A DNA stretch of 39,236 nucleotides from CAVLCC01 sp963661535 (lineage in GTDB: Bacteria > Actinomycetota > Coriobacteriia > Coriobacteriales > CADBOM01). Location of the stretch: NCBI GenBank assembly GCA_963661535.1, contig CAVLCC010000016.1:1-39236 (forward strand), given 5' to 3'. The position numbers and the translations under genes are program-made. This document shows, in pieces, positions 1-8,400 of this stretch. How positions within the stretch are numbered: position 1 is the stretch's first letter; each line of letters begins with the position of its first letter. The notes under the pieces are model-generated. The model was not told the origin of the DNA and did no database searches. It saw only the letters and a program-made list of their open reading frames with translations.

Positions 1-663
1 ATGCTAAGAGGAGGGGCTTTTAAGCCTAGAACTTCCCCTTATAGCTTTCAGGGAATGGGAGTAGAAGGTCTTAACTTGCTGCGCGAGGCACGTGAGCAAA
101 CTGGACTTCCAATTGTTACAGAAATTATGAAGGCCGAAGATTTGCAATATTTTGACGACATCGATGTATTGCAAGTTGGAGCAAGGAATATGCAAAACTT
201 TGATCTTCTAAAAGCAATTGGAAAAACTAACAAGCCAGTGCTATTAAAGCGAGGCATGTCGGCTACGTATGAAGAGCTACTAATGAGTGCCGAATACATT
301 ATGTCGGAGGGCAACAAAAACGTTGTGTTATGTGAGCGTGGAATACGCACTTACGAAACCTACACCCGAAATACGTTTGATGTATCGGCTGTGCCTGTAC
401 TTAGAAAGTTGTCACACTTGCCTATAATTGTTGACCCGAGTCATGCGGGGGGCAAAAGAGAGTTGGTTGCACCACTTTCGCTTTCTGGTGTGGCTGCTGG
501 AGCTGATGGTTTAGAGATTGAAGTTCACAATAACCCAGCAAAGGCTCTTTCTGATGGACCTCAAGCACTTTTGCCCGATCAATTTGCCAAGCTTGTGGAG
601 CAAATGCGAGCAGTTCACAACACAATTCAAGAAATTGGCGCATATCCTGCAGTTGGAGCATAA
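1..663 (+). CDS. aroF: 3-deoxy-7-phosphoheptulonate (DAHP) synthase, 5' end cut off by window
   Basis: This is the C-terminal part of a type I-beta DAHP synthase, which condenses phosphoenolpyruvate and erythrose 4-phosphate in the first step of the shikimate pathway in the cytosol. The visible 220 residues open with the family signature GGAFKPRTSPYSFQG at residues 4-18. They also contain the barrel segments PVLLKRGM, the IVDPSHAGGKRE phosphate/metal-binding segment and the GLEIEVH strand near the end. Full-length relatives run to about 335-350 residues, so over 100 residues, including any N-terminal regulatory domain, lie before base 1. The ATG at base 1 is therefore almost certainly an internal methionine. 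The gene is followed after 75 bp by pheA on the same strand, giving an aromatic amino-acid operon. Confidence 0.93.
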   Translation: MLRGGAFKPRTSPYSFQGMGVEGLNLLREAREQTGLPIVTEIMKAEDLQYFDDIDVLQVGARNMQNFDLLKAIGKTNKPVLLKRGMSATYEELLMSAEYIMSEGNKNVVLCERGIRTYETYTRNTFDVSAVPVLRKLSHLPIIVDPSHAGGKRELVAPLSLSGVAAGADGLEIEVHNNPAKALSDGPQALLPDQFAKLVEQMRAVHNTIQEIGAYPAVGA

Positions 664-738
664 ATTTCTAAAAATGTGGATCAAAAAAATAAAGGATTGT
701 TTAGTTCAAATTTTATAAATAAGCGAAAGGAATAACAG

Positions 739-1881
739 ATGAGCATTGAAGATGTGCGAAAACAAATAGATAAAACTGATGAGCAGATTTTAGAGCTGTT
801 TTTGGCTAGAATGGATTGCTCTAAACAAATTGCAGAACTAAAAAAAGATGAAGATAAACCTGTACTAGACAAAACGCGCGAGCGAGAGATCCTAGCTAAA
901 GTTCGCAAAGCTGCAGGAGACAAGGAACGCTATGCAAACAGTCTTTATAATACAATCATGTCGGTTTCGAGGTCATATCAAAATACCATCTTAAATCATC
1001 ATGGCAAAACTTATGACAAAATTAAAACTGCGCTTGCTAATCAAAAAGAGACCTTTCCACAAACTGGAACTATTGCTTGTCCAGGTGTTGAGGGCAGCTA
1101 TTCTCAGATGGCGGCAGATAGAATGTTTCCACGCGGAAACATAATGTATCTAAATGATTTTGAAGCCGTATTTGATGCAGTTGAAAGTGGTCTTTGCGAC
1201 TTTGGAATTTTGCCTATAGAAAACAGTTCAAATGGCTCTGTTAGATCAGTATATGAGCTGCTGCAAACCAAAAATGCAAGCATAGTCAGAAGCGAGAGGT
1301 TGTTTGTAAGGCATGAACTTTTGGTAAAGCCAGGAGTAAAACTAGAGGACATTAAAGAGATTCGCTCTCATGAGCAAGCTCTAGGGCAGTGTTCTAAATA
1401 TTTGGCAAGCTTATCAAAAGATATTGTTATAACAAAAGTTGGAAACACCTCACAAGCTGTGGCTCAAGTAGCTCAAAGCAGTGCAAGCGAAGGAATTGCC
1501 GCTATAGGTTCACGCGCTAGTGGCGAACTTTATGGACTTGTTTCTATCAATAGCGATGTTCAAAATAGTGAGAACAACTACACGCGTTTTATTTGCATAT
1601 CCAACAAGCCTTGCATATATCCTGGAGCTAACCGAATTAGTTTGGTTCTAACTTGCAAACACCAGCCTGGCTCTTTGTATGAGGTACTAGGCAAATTCGC
1701 AGCCCTTGGTGTTAATTTGCTAAAGCTAGAAAGTTATCCAATTGTTGGTCACGACTTTGATTTTAAGTTCTATTTTGACCTTGCAGCTTCTGTTAAAGAA
1801 GAGGGCATCATAGAAATGCTAAGCGATCTAGAAAACGATACCGAGTCTTTGGATTTTTTGGGCAACTACCTTGAAGTGTAG
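739..1881 (+). CDS. pheA: Bifunctional chorismate mutase / prephenate dehydratase (P-protein)
   Basis: This cytosolic enzyme converts chorismate to prephenate and then to phenylpyruvate, committing flux to phenylalanine. The 380 residues show three domains in order: an AroQ-type chorismate mutase (about 1-85), a prephenate dehydratase domain (about 108-290) with the catalytic TRF motif at 282-284, and a C-terminal ACT domain (about 297-375). The length matches the E. coli P-protein. The ATG at 739 is preceded by a good AAAGGA ribosome site. It lies 75 bp behind aroF and ends shortly before a terminator. In the ACT domain the usual Phe-binding ESRP motif reads ESYP (331-334) and the GALV motif reads GSLY (311-314), so feedback control may be altered. 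The family call is secure; the regulatory consequence is inference. Confidence 0.95.
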   Translation: MSIEDVRKQIDKTDEQILELFLARMDCSKQIAELKKDEDKPVLDKTREREILAKVRKAAGDKERYANSLYNTIMSVSRSYQNTILNHHGKTYDKIKTALANQKETFPQTGTIACPGVEGSYSQMAADRMFPRGNIMYLNDFEAVFDAVESGLCDFGILPIENSSNGSVRSVYELLQTKNASIVRSERLFVRHELLVKPGVKLEDIKEIRSHEQALGQCSKYLASLSKDIVITKVGNTSQAVAQVAQSSASEGIAAIGSRASGELYGLVSINSDVQNSENNYTRFICISNKPCIYPGANRISLVLTCKHQPGSLYEVLGKFAALGVNLLKLESYPIVGHDFDFKFYFDLAASVKEEGIIEMLSDLENDTESLDFLGNYLEV

Positions 1882-1988
1882 GATATTTATTAAACGCAAA
1901 CCTATGTTTGAAAACTAGGGACTCAAGGTTAAAGACTTACGACCTGTGCCAAAAGCAAAAAGTGACTTTATAAATCCCCATAATACAA

Positions 1989-2026
1989 AAGCGGACGCAT
2001 CTACTAATAGATACGCCCGCTTTTTT
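1989..2026 (+). terminator. Rho-independent terminator after pheA, possibly bidirectional
   Basis: Arms AGCGGACGCATCT and AGATACGCCCGCT pair over 13 positions with two mismatches around a 6-nt loop, followed by six T on the plus strand. It closes the aroF-pheA transcript. It also lies just downstream of the convergent symporter gene, where the minus strand has a shorter T run after the stem. Confidence 0.85.
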
Positions 2027-2071
2027 CTAGCTTAACTCTTGATGTGTGCAAAGCCTGCTGCACAGCATATT

Positions 2072-3502
2072 TTATAGAGAAATAACTCCAACTGTCATAA
2101 GAATATATGCAATCAAAATTGCAACAACAAAAACAGGAGCGATGAATTTAATCATTACATTGAATAGTTTTTCACCTTTGAATACAACGCCTTCTTGTTC
2201 CACTTCTTCTTTAATGGTTTTTGGCTTGATGATATATCCAACAAATATGCAAGTAAGCAAAGCAACGATTGGCATAAGAACTGTGTTAGACAGAAAGTCC
2301 ATGAAGTCTAGAATTTGATGGTCTCCTGCTTGGCCAATTCCAAACAAGGAATTCATTGGATCTACACCAATAGCTACGTTGTATCCCATGTTACAAATGG
2401 TGGCAACTATAAGCATGTATGCTGAGCAAATTATTATAGCTTTGCCGCGTTTGCATTTAATGCCATCGGCAATGATCGACACGCAGGTCTCCATAAGTGA
2501 AATGCAACTTGTGAGCGCCGCAAACAATACTAGCAAGAAGAACAAAAATCCTACAACATTGCCAATTGCTCCAAATTGAGCAAAAATTTGTGGCAAAACA
2601 ACAAACATAAGAGAAGGACCAGAGTTTCCAGCAATCTCTGCGCCATTTCCAGAAACTGCAAAGCAAGCAGGAATGATCATTAATCCAGCTAAAAGTGCAA
2701 TGCCTGTATCAAAAATCTCGATGCGTCTAACAGAGGCTTCGAGATTATCTTCTTTGCGCAAATATGATCCGTATGTGATCATAATGCCCATAGCTAGAGA
2801 CAAACTAAAGAACATTTGTCCCATGGCAGAAACAACTAACTCTGGAGAAAAAGCTGAAAAGTCAGGAATAAAGTAATAGGCTAGACCGTCAATTGCTCCT
2901 GGCTGACATAGCGAAAAGATTGTAATCGCAATTGAAATGAGAATTAACGCAGGCATCATTATTTTGTTTGAGCGCTCAATTCCTCCCTGAACGCCAAGGG
3001 CGACGATTGCAATTGTTAGACCCAAGAAAATAAATGCGTATATGTATGTTTCAATTCCCATTCCGGTGATAAAGGAAGTGAAATATTTTTCTCCTGCAAT
3101 TTCTGAAGCCGGAGCAGTTATATAAGCAGCAGTATATTTTGTTACCCAACCGCCAATAACTGAGTAATAAGGTGTAATCAAAAATGGAACTATTGAAGCA
3201 AGCACGCCAATAAAAGTGAACTTTTTGCCAAAGTGGCTAAATGAACCTATCGCGCTTAGTCGTGTTTTTCTGCCTAATGCAACCTCTGCAACCATAAGTG
3301 CAAAGCCAAAAGTTACAACCAAAATTAGGTAGACTAAAAGGAACAAGCCTCCGCCATATTTAGCTGCCAAGTATGGAAATCTCCAAAGATTTCCTAGTCC
3401 GATTGCGCTTGCTGCAGCCGCAAGAACAAATCCCATCTTTCCAGAAAAGCTACTTCTCGAAGACTTTCCTGTCTGTGAAACCGCTTTTGAATCCTCGTTC
3501 AT
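2072..3502 (-). CDS. Sodium-dependent amino-acid symporter (NSS/SNF family)
   Basis: This is an integral membrane transporter of the neurotransmitter:sodium symporter family, which imports amino acids or related amines with Na+. The 476 residues start with a short soluble N-terminus. The family hallmark of TM1 follows, an unwound helix reading AAAASAIGLGNLWRFPYLA (about 30-48), and then about eleven hydrophobic helices, as in bacterial MhsT/TnaT-like proteins. I place the start at the ATG at 3502, because AGGGG lies 6 nt before it. A GTG one codon upstream would sit too close to that site. It is convergent with pheA and shares its terminator region. Proximity to aroF-pheA makes an aromatic amino acid a reasonable but unproven substrate. 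Confidence 0.93.
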   Translation of the reverse strand: MNEDSKAVSQTGKSSRSSFSGKMGFVLAAAASAIGLGNLWRFPYLAAKYGGGLFLLVYLILVVTFGFALMVAEVALGRKTRLSAIGSFSHFGKKFTFIGVLASIVPFLITPYYSVIGGWVTKYTAAYITAPASEIAGEKYFTSFITGMGIETYIYAFIFLGLTIAIVALGVQGGIERSNKIMMPALILISIAITIFSLCQPGAIDGLAYYFIPDFSAFSPELVVSAMGQMFFSLSLAMGIMITYGSYLRKEDNLEASVRRIEIFDTGIALLAGLMIIPACFAVSGNGAEIAGNSGPSLMFVVLPQIFAQFGAIGNVVGFLFFLLVLFAALTSCISLMETCVSIIADGIKCKRGKAIIICSAYMLIVATICNMGYNVAIGVDPMNSLFGIGQAGDHQILDFMDFLSNTVLMPIVALLTCIFVGYIIKPKTIKEEVEQEGVVFKGEKLFNVMIKFIAPVFVVAILIAYILMTVGVISL

Positions 3503-3958
3503 CACATACCCCTAGTTGCCTATAAACCTATATGGTATTTGTGTATTTTGCTTGACCATAAAGCTGCAAAACTTAAATATTGATGCGTAAATGCAAGCGT
3601 GCTTATACGTGCATAAACGTGTGCAAGTATATGTTAAGTGTTTGCATGTATATGTTTGGCTCGGCAAAACCACCTGCTTTACAGTTTCTTTAGTTGAATG
3701 TGATACTCAATTTTGAAATTGAGTTTTCTCCACTACCACATATATCAAGAACTGCAAAACTGTTTTTATAAAATTGCACAAATTCTACATAGTTTCAACA
3801 TTAAATACTGTGACTAGGGGTCCTAAATCCGATTAAGGGCATGTGTAAAGTGACAACTTTAATTTTAGAGGCTGACTATATGTCAAACTTAAATGCACAT
3901 AGATTTGTTATGCTGATTTTAACAGAGGTTTATGAGCCTTAATCTGTATAGCTATGTA
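3503..3958. other. Intergenic region between symporter and nitrogenase-like operon
   Basis: This stretch of about 455 bp holds no credible gene on either strand. It contains a perfect inverted repeat at 3705-3724 (ACTCAA-TTTTGAAA-TTGAGT), which could be a terminator or an operator. It also has imperfect direct repeats around 3600-3660 built on GTGTGCAAGTATATGTT and GTGTTTGCATGTATATGTT. The promoter of the symporter should lie in the part nearest 3502, but I cannot point to a convincing -35/-10 pair. Confidence 0.6.
3705..3724. repeat. 20-bp perfect inverted repeat (operator or weak terminator)
   Basis: The sequence ACTCAATTTTGAAATTGAGT is its own reverse complement apart from the two central bases. 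It lies about 200 bp upstream of the symporter start and about 235 bp downstream of the NifK-like stop codon. No strong T run follows on the minus strand, so terminator function for the upstream operon is doubtful. An operator is equally possible. Confidence 0.5.
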
Positions 3959-5338
3959 CTAAAAAAGCATGCCATTTAAGACCATCTCAACTAGATGCAA
4001 ACTTCCTTTAGCTCCCATAAAAGTCTTGGGCACAACATCATAGTATCCAATGGTTGGTAAAGCAGTTTCTATGCCGCAAAATTTCTTGTCACTGAGTCTC
4101 ATATAAGAAATTGTATTTCCGCTTCCAAATATGAGGTCTGCTCCACATGTTTGCAGGTCAGCTTCAAGCGCATCTTGGGCGTTATATTTTGCAAGTATAC
4201 GATTTAGCTTGTTTGCCCAAACATTGCTATCTTGATTTAAGACCCTCACGCATACAGGCAACATTCCCATATATCCGGTCAAAAATTCCAAATATGCACA
4301 TAGCTCAGAGCAGCAACCCTCCACAGCATATGGAACGCCCTTAGGAAGACCAGAAAATGAGTTCATTCTCGAGATAAATGCATATGCTCTGGCGCGTGCT
4401 TTTTCTATTGAGCGAAGTGCTGCTGTGGAATCTAATATGGTAGCTATATTACACGTAGCATATTGGGAGCGTTCATTGCTATTGCCTAGATTTTTTGTAT
4501 TTATTAGCTCATCGCAAATGTTGTTAACAAAGCGCTCTGAGGCTTCAAATCCAATTGGAGGCTCGCCTACTATATATGGAATTCTATATTTGCTCTCCAA
4601 ATATTTTGCAGTTTGCAATCCATATTCAGGATATATAACCACATTGAGTGTGGCTGTTGAAAGGTTTTGCAACTCATTAACACTACAACCTGCACCTAGT
4701 GCGCATCCAACTTTGCAACCAATAAGTTCAAGCAATCGAGAAAGTTCTTCAATATTGCCCATTACATTTCGCTGCTGCAACGAAAGTCCTAGAAGGTTTA
4801 TTTTGTTAGTCTCTTTTTGTGCGTCTTGACTTTGTTCACTTTGTGGAATTTGCTTTAAAATCTCAAGCATTGCAGTCTCGTGGCCATGGCATACATCGCT
4901 AGAAAAACCTGGAGTCTCAACTACAACCGTCAAAATGCCGCCATCACCATCGCCAAAAACGCTTTGGGCAATACCTGCTAGGTCGTCGCCAATAAGTGCA
5001 GCACCTGGAGAATTAACAATACAAACCATCTCGCATTTTACAGACTGCTTTATATATTCAAAAAGTTCGCGCAGCTTATCTTTAGAACCATACACATAGT
5101 CACCGGTATCTAGGTAGGTGCATGGAACCCTCGGCTGTCCAAAAAACCACTTGCGAGGATAGTTTAGGGGGTCAAAGCTTAGTTGTCTAATCATCTGGTT
5201 GTCAGCCGTAGATGAGTGAAAAAACTTGCATCCTGTGGGGCCATTTAGAACCGTCACAGAGTTAGAAATGCCCTCAAATGCAAAAACTATACCAGAAAAA
5301 CTATCTGGAGTAATACTTGTCAAATAGCGATTCGTCAT
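3959..5338 (-). CDS. Nitrogenase-like component 1, NifK/BchB-type subunit
   Basis: This predicted cytosolic protein belongs to the nitrogenase component 1 superfamily (NifD/K, ChlN/B, BchY/Z). I choose the ATG at 5338 (459 aa). It has GGAGG 8 nt upstream, and that site lies inside a longer frame opening at 5353. The residue numbers here count from the 5353 ATG. The segment NGPTGC (C42) matches the second P-cluster cysteine. LDTGDYVYG and SPGAALIGDD (115-124) match the family's VFGG and IGDD segments. The first and third cluster cysteines are absent; the third is replaced by proline before GAALIGDD. The gene overlaps the 3' end of the fusion gene by 38 bp, so the two products are probably translationally coupled and form a complex. 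The closest functional family cannot be assigned by eye. Confidence 0.85.
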   Translation of the reverse strand: MTNRYLTSITPDSFSGIVFAFEGISNSVTVLNGPTGCKFFHSSTADNQMIRQLSFDPLNYPRKWFFGQPRVPCTYLDTGDYVYGSKDKLRELFEYIKQSVKCEMVCIVNSPGAALIGDDLAGIAQSVFGDGDGGILTVVVETPGFSSDVCHGHETAMLEILKQIPQSEQSQDAQKETNKINLLGLSLQQRNVMGNIEELSRLLELIGCKVGCALGAGCSVNELQNLSTATLNVVIYPEYGLQTAKYLESKYRIPYIVGEPPIGFEASERFVNNICDELINTKNLGNSNERSQYATCNIATILDSTAALRSIEKARARAYAFISRMNSFSGLPKGVPYAVEGCCSELCAYLEFLTGYMGMLPVCVRVLNQDSNVWANKLNRILAKYNAQDALEADLQTCGADLIFGSGNTISYMRLSDKKFCGIETALPTIGYYDVVPKTFMGAKGSLHLVEMVLNGMLF

Positions 5339-7601
5339 TTTTCCAGCCTCCATCTAAGTTCATCTTTAAAAGCAAAGCCCAACGCTTTGCAAGCATAATT
5401 CCCGACTCAAATCCAACGTATGGACACATTGGAATTGTGTCGCATACAGGCACGTTTTGCGTAACAGACGACGCATAGTTTGTTAGAAGCACATCTGGCT
5501 TTAGACTCTCAATATCTGTGGCACGCTTATTGGGATCGTAATGTAGCTCCACTGGAAACTCTATTCCTAGGCGAGTTCTAAATCCAAAGTCTTGCGAGTA
5601 GTCGAGCGCTCCAATTTTTACCACTTGCATACCACAATCAATGGCGGTTTTTAAAATCCAATCAAGCTCGGAATTATATGTAATTACCATCAATTTGCGA
5701 CCTTCGAGCTGTGGTTTTAGTCGAGCAATTTCTGCTTCATATGCGCTCTTTTGCTCATCTATAATACTCTGCGCCTGTTTTTGAGCACCAAACTTCTCCC
5801 CTAACTCACGCAACCAATCGCACGTTTCGTCGTATCCTATGGGAAATCCGCGCTCATATGTTTTGCAGCCATATTCCTTCTCAAAAAAATCAGTTAAAGT
5901 TTTGGCACTGTAGTCGCTATAAGCTGGCAACAAAAGCTCTGCCTCTAAAAAGTTCTCAAGATTTTTGGTTGGACAATCATACAAAAACCTGCAGTTAATC
6001 TTTATTCCCATGCGTTCCAAAAAGCCGCTGATTAACTCAAAGTTTTGCTTTGTGCCAGTTACTACCATCTTCTCTGAGATTATATTTACGGTTCGCGGCT
6101 TGGATGCAACGCTTTTGTTGATAAGACTTCTAGCAAGAGTAGTGTAGGTCATAAACATACCTTGCATGTAGTCGCCAGCCATGTTTCCGTCTGCACTTAT
6201 TGGTATAACTTTGGTTTGCGGTGTGGATAGAGAGCCAACTGCCTCTATATCATCTCCAATAATTCCAGCAGGACACGAGCTAACAACTATAACTGCCGGT
6301 GGAGCTGGTGTGCTGTGTAGAATTTGTTGCAATTTTGCTTCTAGCTTTTCCATTCCTCCAAATACAATTTCTGGCTGCGACATCTCTGTGCACTCAAGAT
6401 TTGGAGAAAGCGAAGCTGGCAACAAGGAGCCGCGCTCAAAAAGTCTTCTGCGTCCGGTTGATGAGATTGCTTGATACGAAATATATGTGCAACTTTTTGG
6501 TGAATGAGCCAACACAACCGCATCGGACAGATGCACTGCCGTAGAAACCGCTCCATTAAATGCACAGCCGTGCAAAGGCTCGCTATTTCTTACATTTTTG
6601 GAGAGGTATTTGTTGGCTTGTGCAAGATCTGGAGAGTAGCTCGAGTTTGTTGATGATTTGCCCGATGCTGTGGTTGCAGGAGCAGTTGCGCTTGATGTTT
6701 CTGTATTAATTTGTGTTGCGGATGCGGCATCTGGGTTAGGCGTTTTTGTATCTAGAGTTCTATCTTGCAAAACATCAGATTGCGAGAGATGCTGTGCGTT
6801 AGAACCCAAAACAACCCTCTCTAATTCGTCATCTAAAAGAGGTTTTGCCTGATAAAGCTCACAACCTCGATTGATTTTTGCAGCAGCTTCATCAAAAATT
6901 GAGCACACTTGCGCGTCGTCGCCTAACTGCATCACAGTCACGCCTGCACGTTCGGCACGGGTAAATGCGTCAGACCTAGGAACATCAATAAAAACTGGAA
7001 GCTCTACAGCCTCAGCAAAACGTCGGACGCGGTTCTCTTCATCTTCAACCGCACGTCTGTTAAAAACCAGACCTGCAACTCTGCGCATATCTCCGTCAAA
7101 ATTTTGAATGCCCCGCAAGATATTATTTGCTGCATATAGCGCCATAAACTCGCCTGATGTGACTATCAAAATTGTGTCGGCATACTCGCGTCTAATTGGA
7201 ACAGCAAATCCGCCACAAACCACATCGCCCAAAACGTCATAGAGGGTAGTGTCGTACGTTTGGCTGAGGTTGAACTGCTCTAGCAACTCAAATGTGTTTA
7301 TGATGCCGCGCCCCGCGCAACCAACTCCTGGCTTAGGACCACCCGCTTCAACACAGCCAATTCCCATGTAACCTGTGGCTAGTATGTCGGTTAGCTTGTA
7401 GTCTAGAGGTCCGGTTACGCGCATGTAATCGAGCACCGTTGTGAGCTCGCGACCGCCTAGGAGTAAACGAGTTGAGTCGTGCTTGGGGTCGCACCCAATT
7501 TGCAACACGCGCTTGTTGGCGCGTGCAAGGGCTACTGAAATATTGGCACTCATTGTTGATTTTCCAATGCCGCCCTTGCCATATACTGCCAGTTTTGTCA
7601 T
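5301..7601 (-). CDS. Fusion of NifH-type iron protein and NifD/ChlN-type component 1 domain
   Basis: This single 766-aa frame joins two proteins that are normally separate. Residues 1-265 are a NifH/BchL-type ATPase: P-loop GKGGIGKST (8-16), DPKHDSTRL switch, and cluster cysteines C95 (GVGCAGRG) and C129 (GDVVCGGFAVP). These correspond to the two that bind the bridging [4Fe-4S] cluster. Residues about 270-340 are a Ser/Thr/Ala-rich linker. Residues about 341-766 are a nitrogenase component 1 domain with C346 (HGCAFNG), C371 (SPKSC), C404 before EIVFGG, and C443 (SSCPAGIIGDD). By manual alignment the FeMo-cofactor ligands Cys275 and His442 of NifD fall at an alanine (about 560) and at C726, so that cofactor is unlikely. 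The start has GAGGGGG upstream. It is predicted to be an ATP-dependent reductase of unknown substrate. Confidence 0.9.
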   Translation of the reverse strand: MTKLAVYGKGGIGKSTMSANISVALARANKRVLQIGCDPKHDSTRLLLGGRELTTVLDYMRVTGPLDYKLTDILATGYMGIGCVEAGGPKPGVGCAGRGIINTFELLEQFNLSQTYDTTLYDVLGDVVCGGFAVPIRREYADTILIVTSGEFMALYAANNILRGIQNFDGDMRRVAGLVFNRRAVEDEENRVRRFAEAVELPVFIDVPRSDAFTRAERAGVTVMQLGDDAQVCSIFDEAAAKINRGCELYQAKPLLDDELERVVLGSNAQHLSQSDVLQDRTLDTKTPNPDAASATQINTETSSATAPATTASGKSSTNSSYSPDLAQANKYLSKNVRNSEPLHGCAFNGAVSTAVHLSDAVVLAHSPKSCTYISYQAISSTGRRRLFERGSLLPASLSPNLECTEMSQPEIVFGGMEKLEAKLQQILHSTPAPPAVIVVSSCPAGIIGDDIEAVGSLSTPQTKVIPISADGNMAGDYMQGMFMTYTTLARSLINKSVASKPRTVNIISEKMVVTGTKQNFELISGFLERMGIKINCRFLYDCPTKNLENFLEAELLLPAYSDYSAKTLTDFFEKEYGCKTYERGFPIGYDETCDWLRELGEKFGAQKQAQSIIDEQKSAYEAEIARLKPQLEGRKLMVITYNSELDWILKTAIDCGMQVVKIGALDYSQDFGFRTRLGIEFPVELHYDPNKRATDIESLKPDVLLTNYASSVTQNVPVCDTIPMCPYVGFESGIMLAKRWALLLKMNLDGGWKNDESLFDKYYSR

Positions 7602-7625
7602 GAAATCTCAGTCCCCCTCTATAAA

Positions 7626-8357
7626 TCAAACAGTTTCTGGTTTGTTTTGACCATATCCGGGCTGTCCATAAAAAACATCAAAATCCTCAAACATGAACTG
7701 AAATTTTCCATCAAATTTTGAAGTATGATAGTGTCCTACATACCATTTTTTGAATTCTAGTCTGTCTGCAATTGTTTGCAGCCAGTTCTCTGTTGATTTA
7801 TCCACTGTAGATTGATCTACCTGCGGCAAAAAAACCTCAGTTGGTTCTACAGAACAAGGGCATGTATGCGTAAGCATAACGTCCACCTGCCAGTTCAAGG
7901 CACCAAGCGTGTTTTCAACTTCACCCTTAATCTGCTCGCTGGGTTGCTCGTCTTCAAACCAGCTCCAGCCTCTAGCTATCCTTATGTCTTTATCTACCGA
8001 ATATGCGCCACCTGCAACCACAGTTTTAATTCCATCAATATCATACACTTCGCCATCTTTAGCAAACAAAATATTAGGAAACTCGTCTTCTATATATACA
8101 ACGCCACCGCAAAACTCAGTCTCGTGATACATTGGAAGAGTCTCTGGGCGCATCTCATGATTGCCATGGATGCAAAACAGAGTTATTGGCAGCTTGGCAA
8201 TAAATTTGCGAGCTTGAGTGTCACGAGAATTTGCAAAGTAGTTGATTCCTGCGTCTCCAAGCACAATCATTGTGTCTTTATCTGTGAGTCCTTTTGCAGC
8301 GATGTATCGCTTGATTCGCCTAAAGTCTCCGTGTGTGTCGCCTGTTATGTAAAACAT
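7626..8357 (-). CDS. Calcineurin-like metallophosphoesterase
   Basis: This 243-aa protein carries the complete dinuclear metal site of the calcineurin-like phosphoesterase fold: GDTHGD (6-11), GDAG (34-37), GNHE (65-68), TH (163-164) and GHYH (208-211). The substrate cannot be read from the sequence; relatives act on phosphoproteins, nucleotides or other phosphoesters. There is no signal peptide, so it is probably cytosolic. The ATG is preceded by GGAG. Its stop lies 24 bp before the nitrogenase-like fusion gene on the same strand, so the two may share a transcript, which would make this the first gene of the operon. Whether it has a role in the reductase system or is a chance neighbour is unknown. 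Confidence 0.9.
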   Translation of the reverse strand: MFYITGDTHGDFRRIKRYIAAKGLTDKDTMIVLGDAGINYFANSRDTQARKFIAKLPITLFCIHGNHEMRPETLPMYHETEFCGGVVYIEDEFPNILFAKDGEVYDIDGIKTVVAGGAYSVDKDIRIARGWSWFEDEQPSEQIKGEVENTLGALNWQVDVMLTHTCPCSVEPTEVFLPQVDQSTVDKSTENWLQTIADRLEFKKWYVGHYHTSKFDGKFQFMFEDFDVFYGQPGYGQNKPETV

Positions 8358-8400
8358 ATATCTCCAGTCGTTTTAAGTTGTAAAAAAGTTTAAATTTTTT

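Noticed and set aside
1..3. ATG at base 1 as the true start of the DAHP synthase
   Set aside because: The signature GGAFKPRTSPYSFQG sits more than 100 residues into normal family members, so the gene is cut by the window edge.
3590..3660. Regulatory direct repeats (GTGTGCAAGTATATGTT-like) upstream of the symporter
   Set aside because: Only two imperfect copies in AT-rich sequence, insufficient to call an operator.
6181..7107. Plus-strand open frames of 60-100 codons inside the nitrogenase-like fusion gene
   Set aside because: They are antisense to a strongly conserved coding sequence and show no recognisable domains or ribosome sites.
3959..7601. A nitrogen-fixation (nif) operon
   Set aside because: FeMo-cofactor ligands appear to be replaced, the partner subunit lacks two of three P-cluster cysteines, and no nifB, nifE, nifN or nifV is present.
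3959..7601. Bacteriochlorophyll enzymes (BchLNB or BchXYZ)
   Set aside because: The cysteine pattern resembles DPOR, but there are no photosynthesis genes and the organism appears to be a non-phototrophic anaerobe; the fusion is also not the standard Bch layout.
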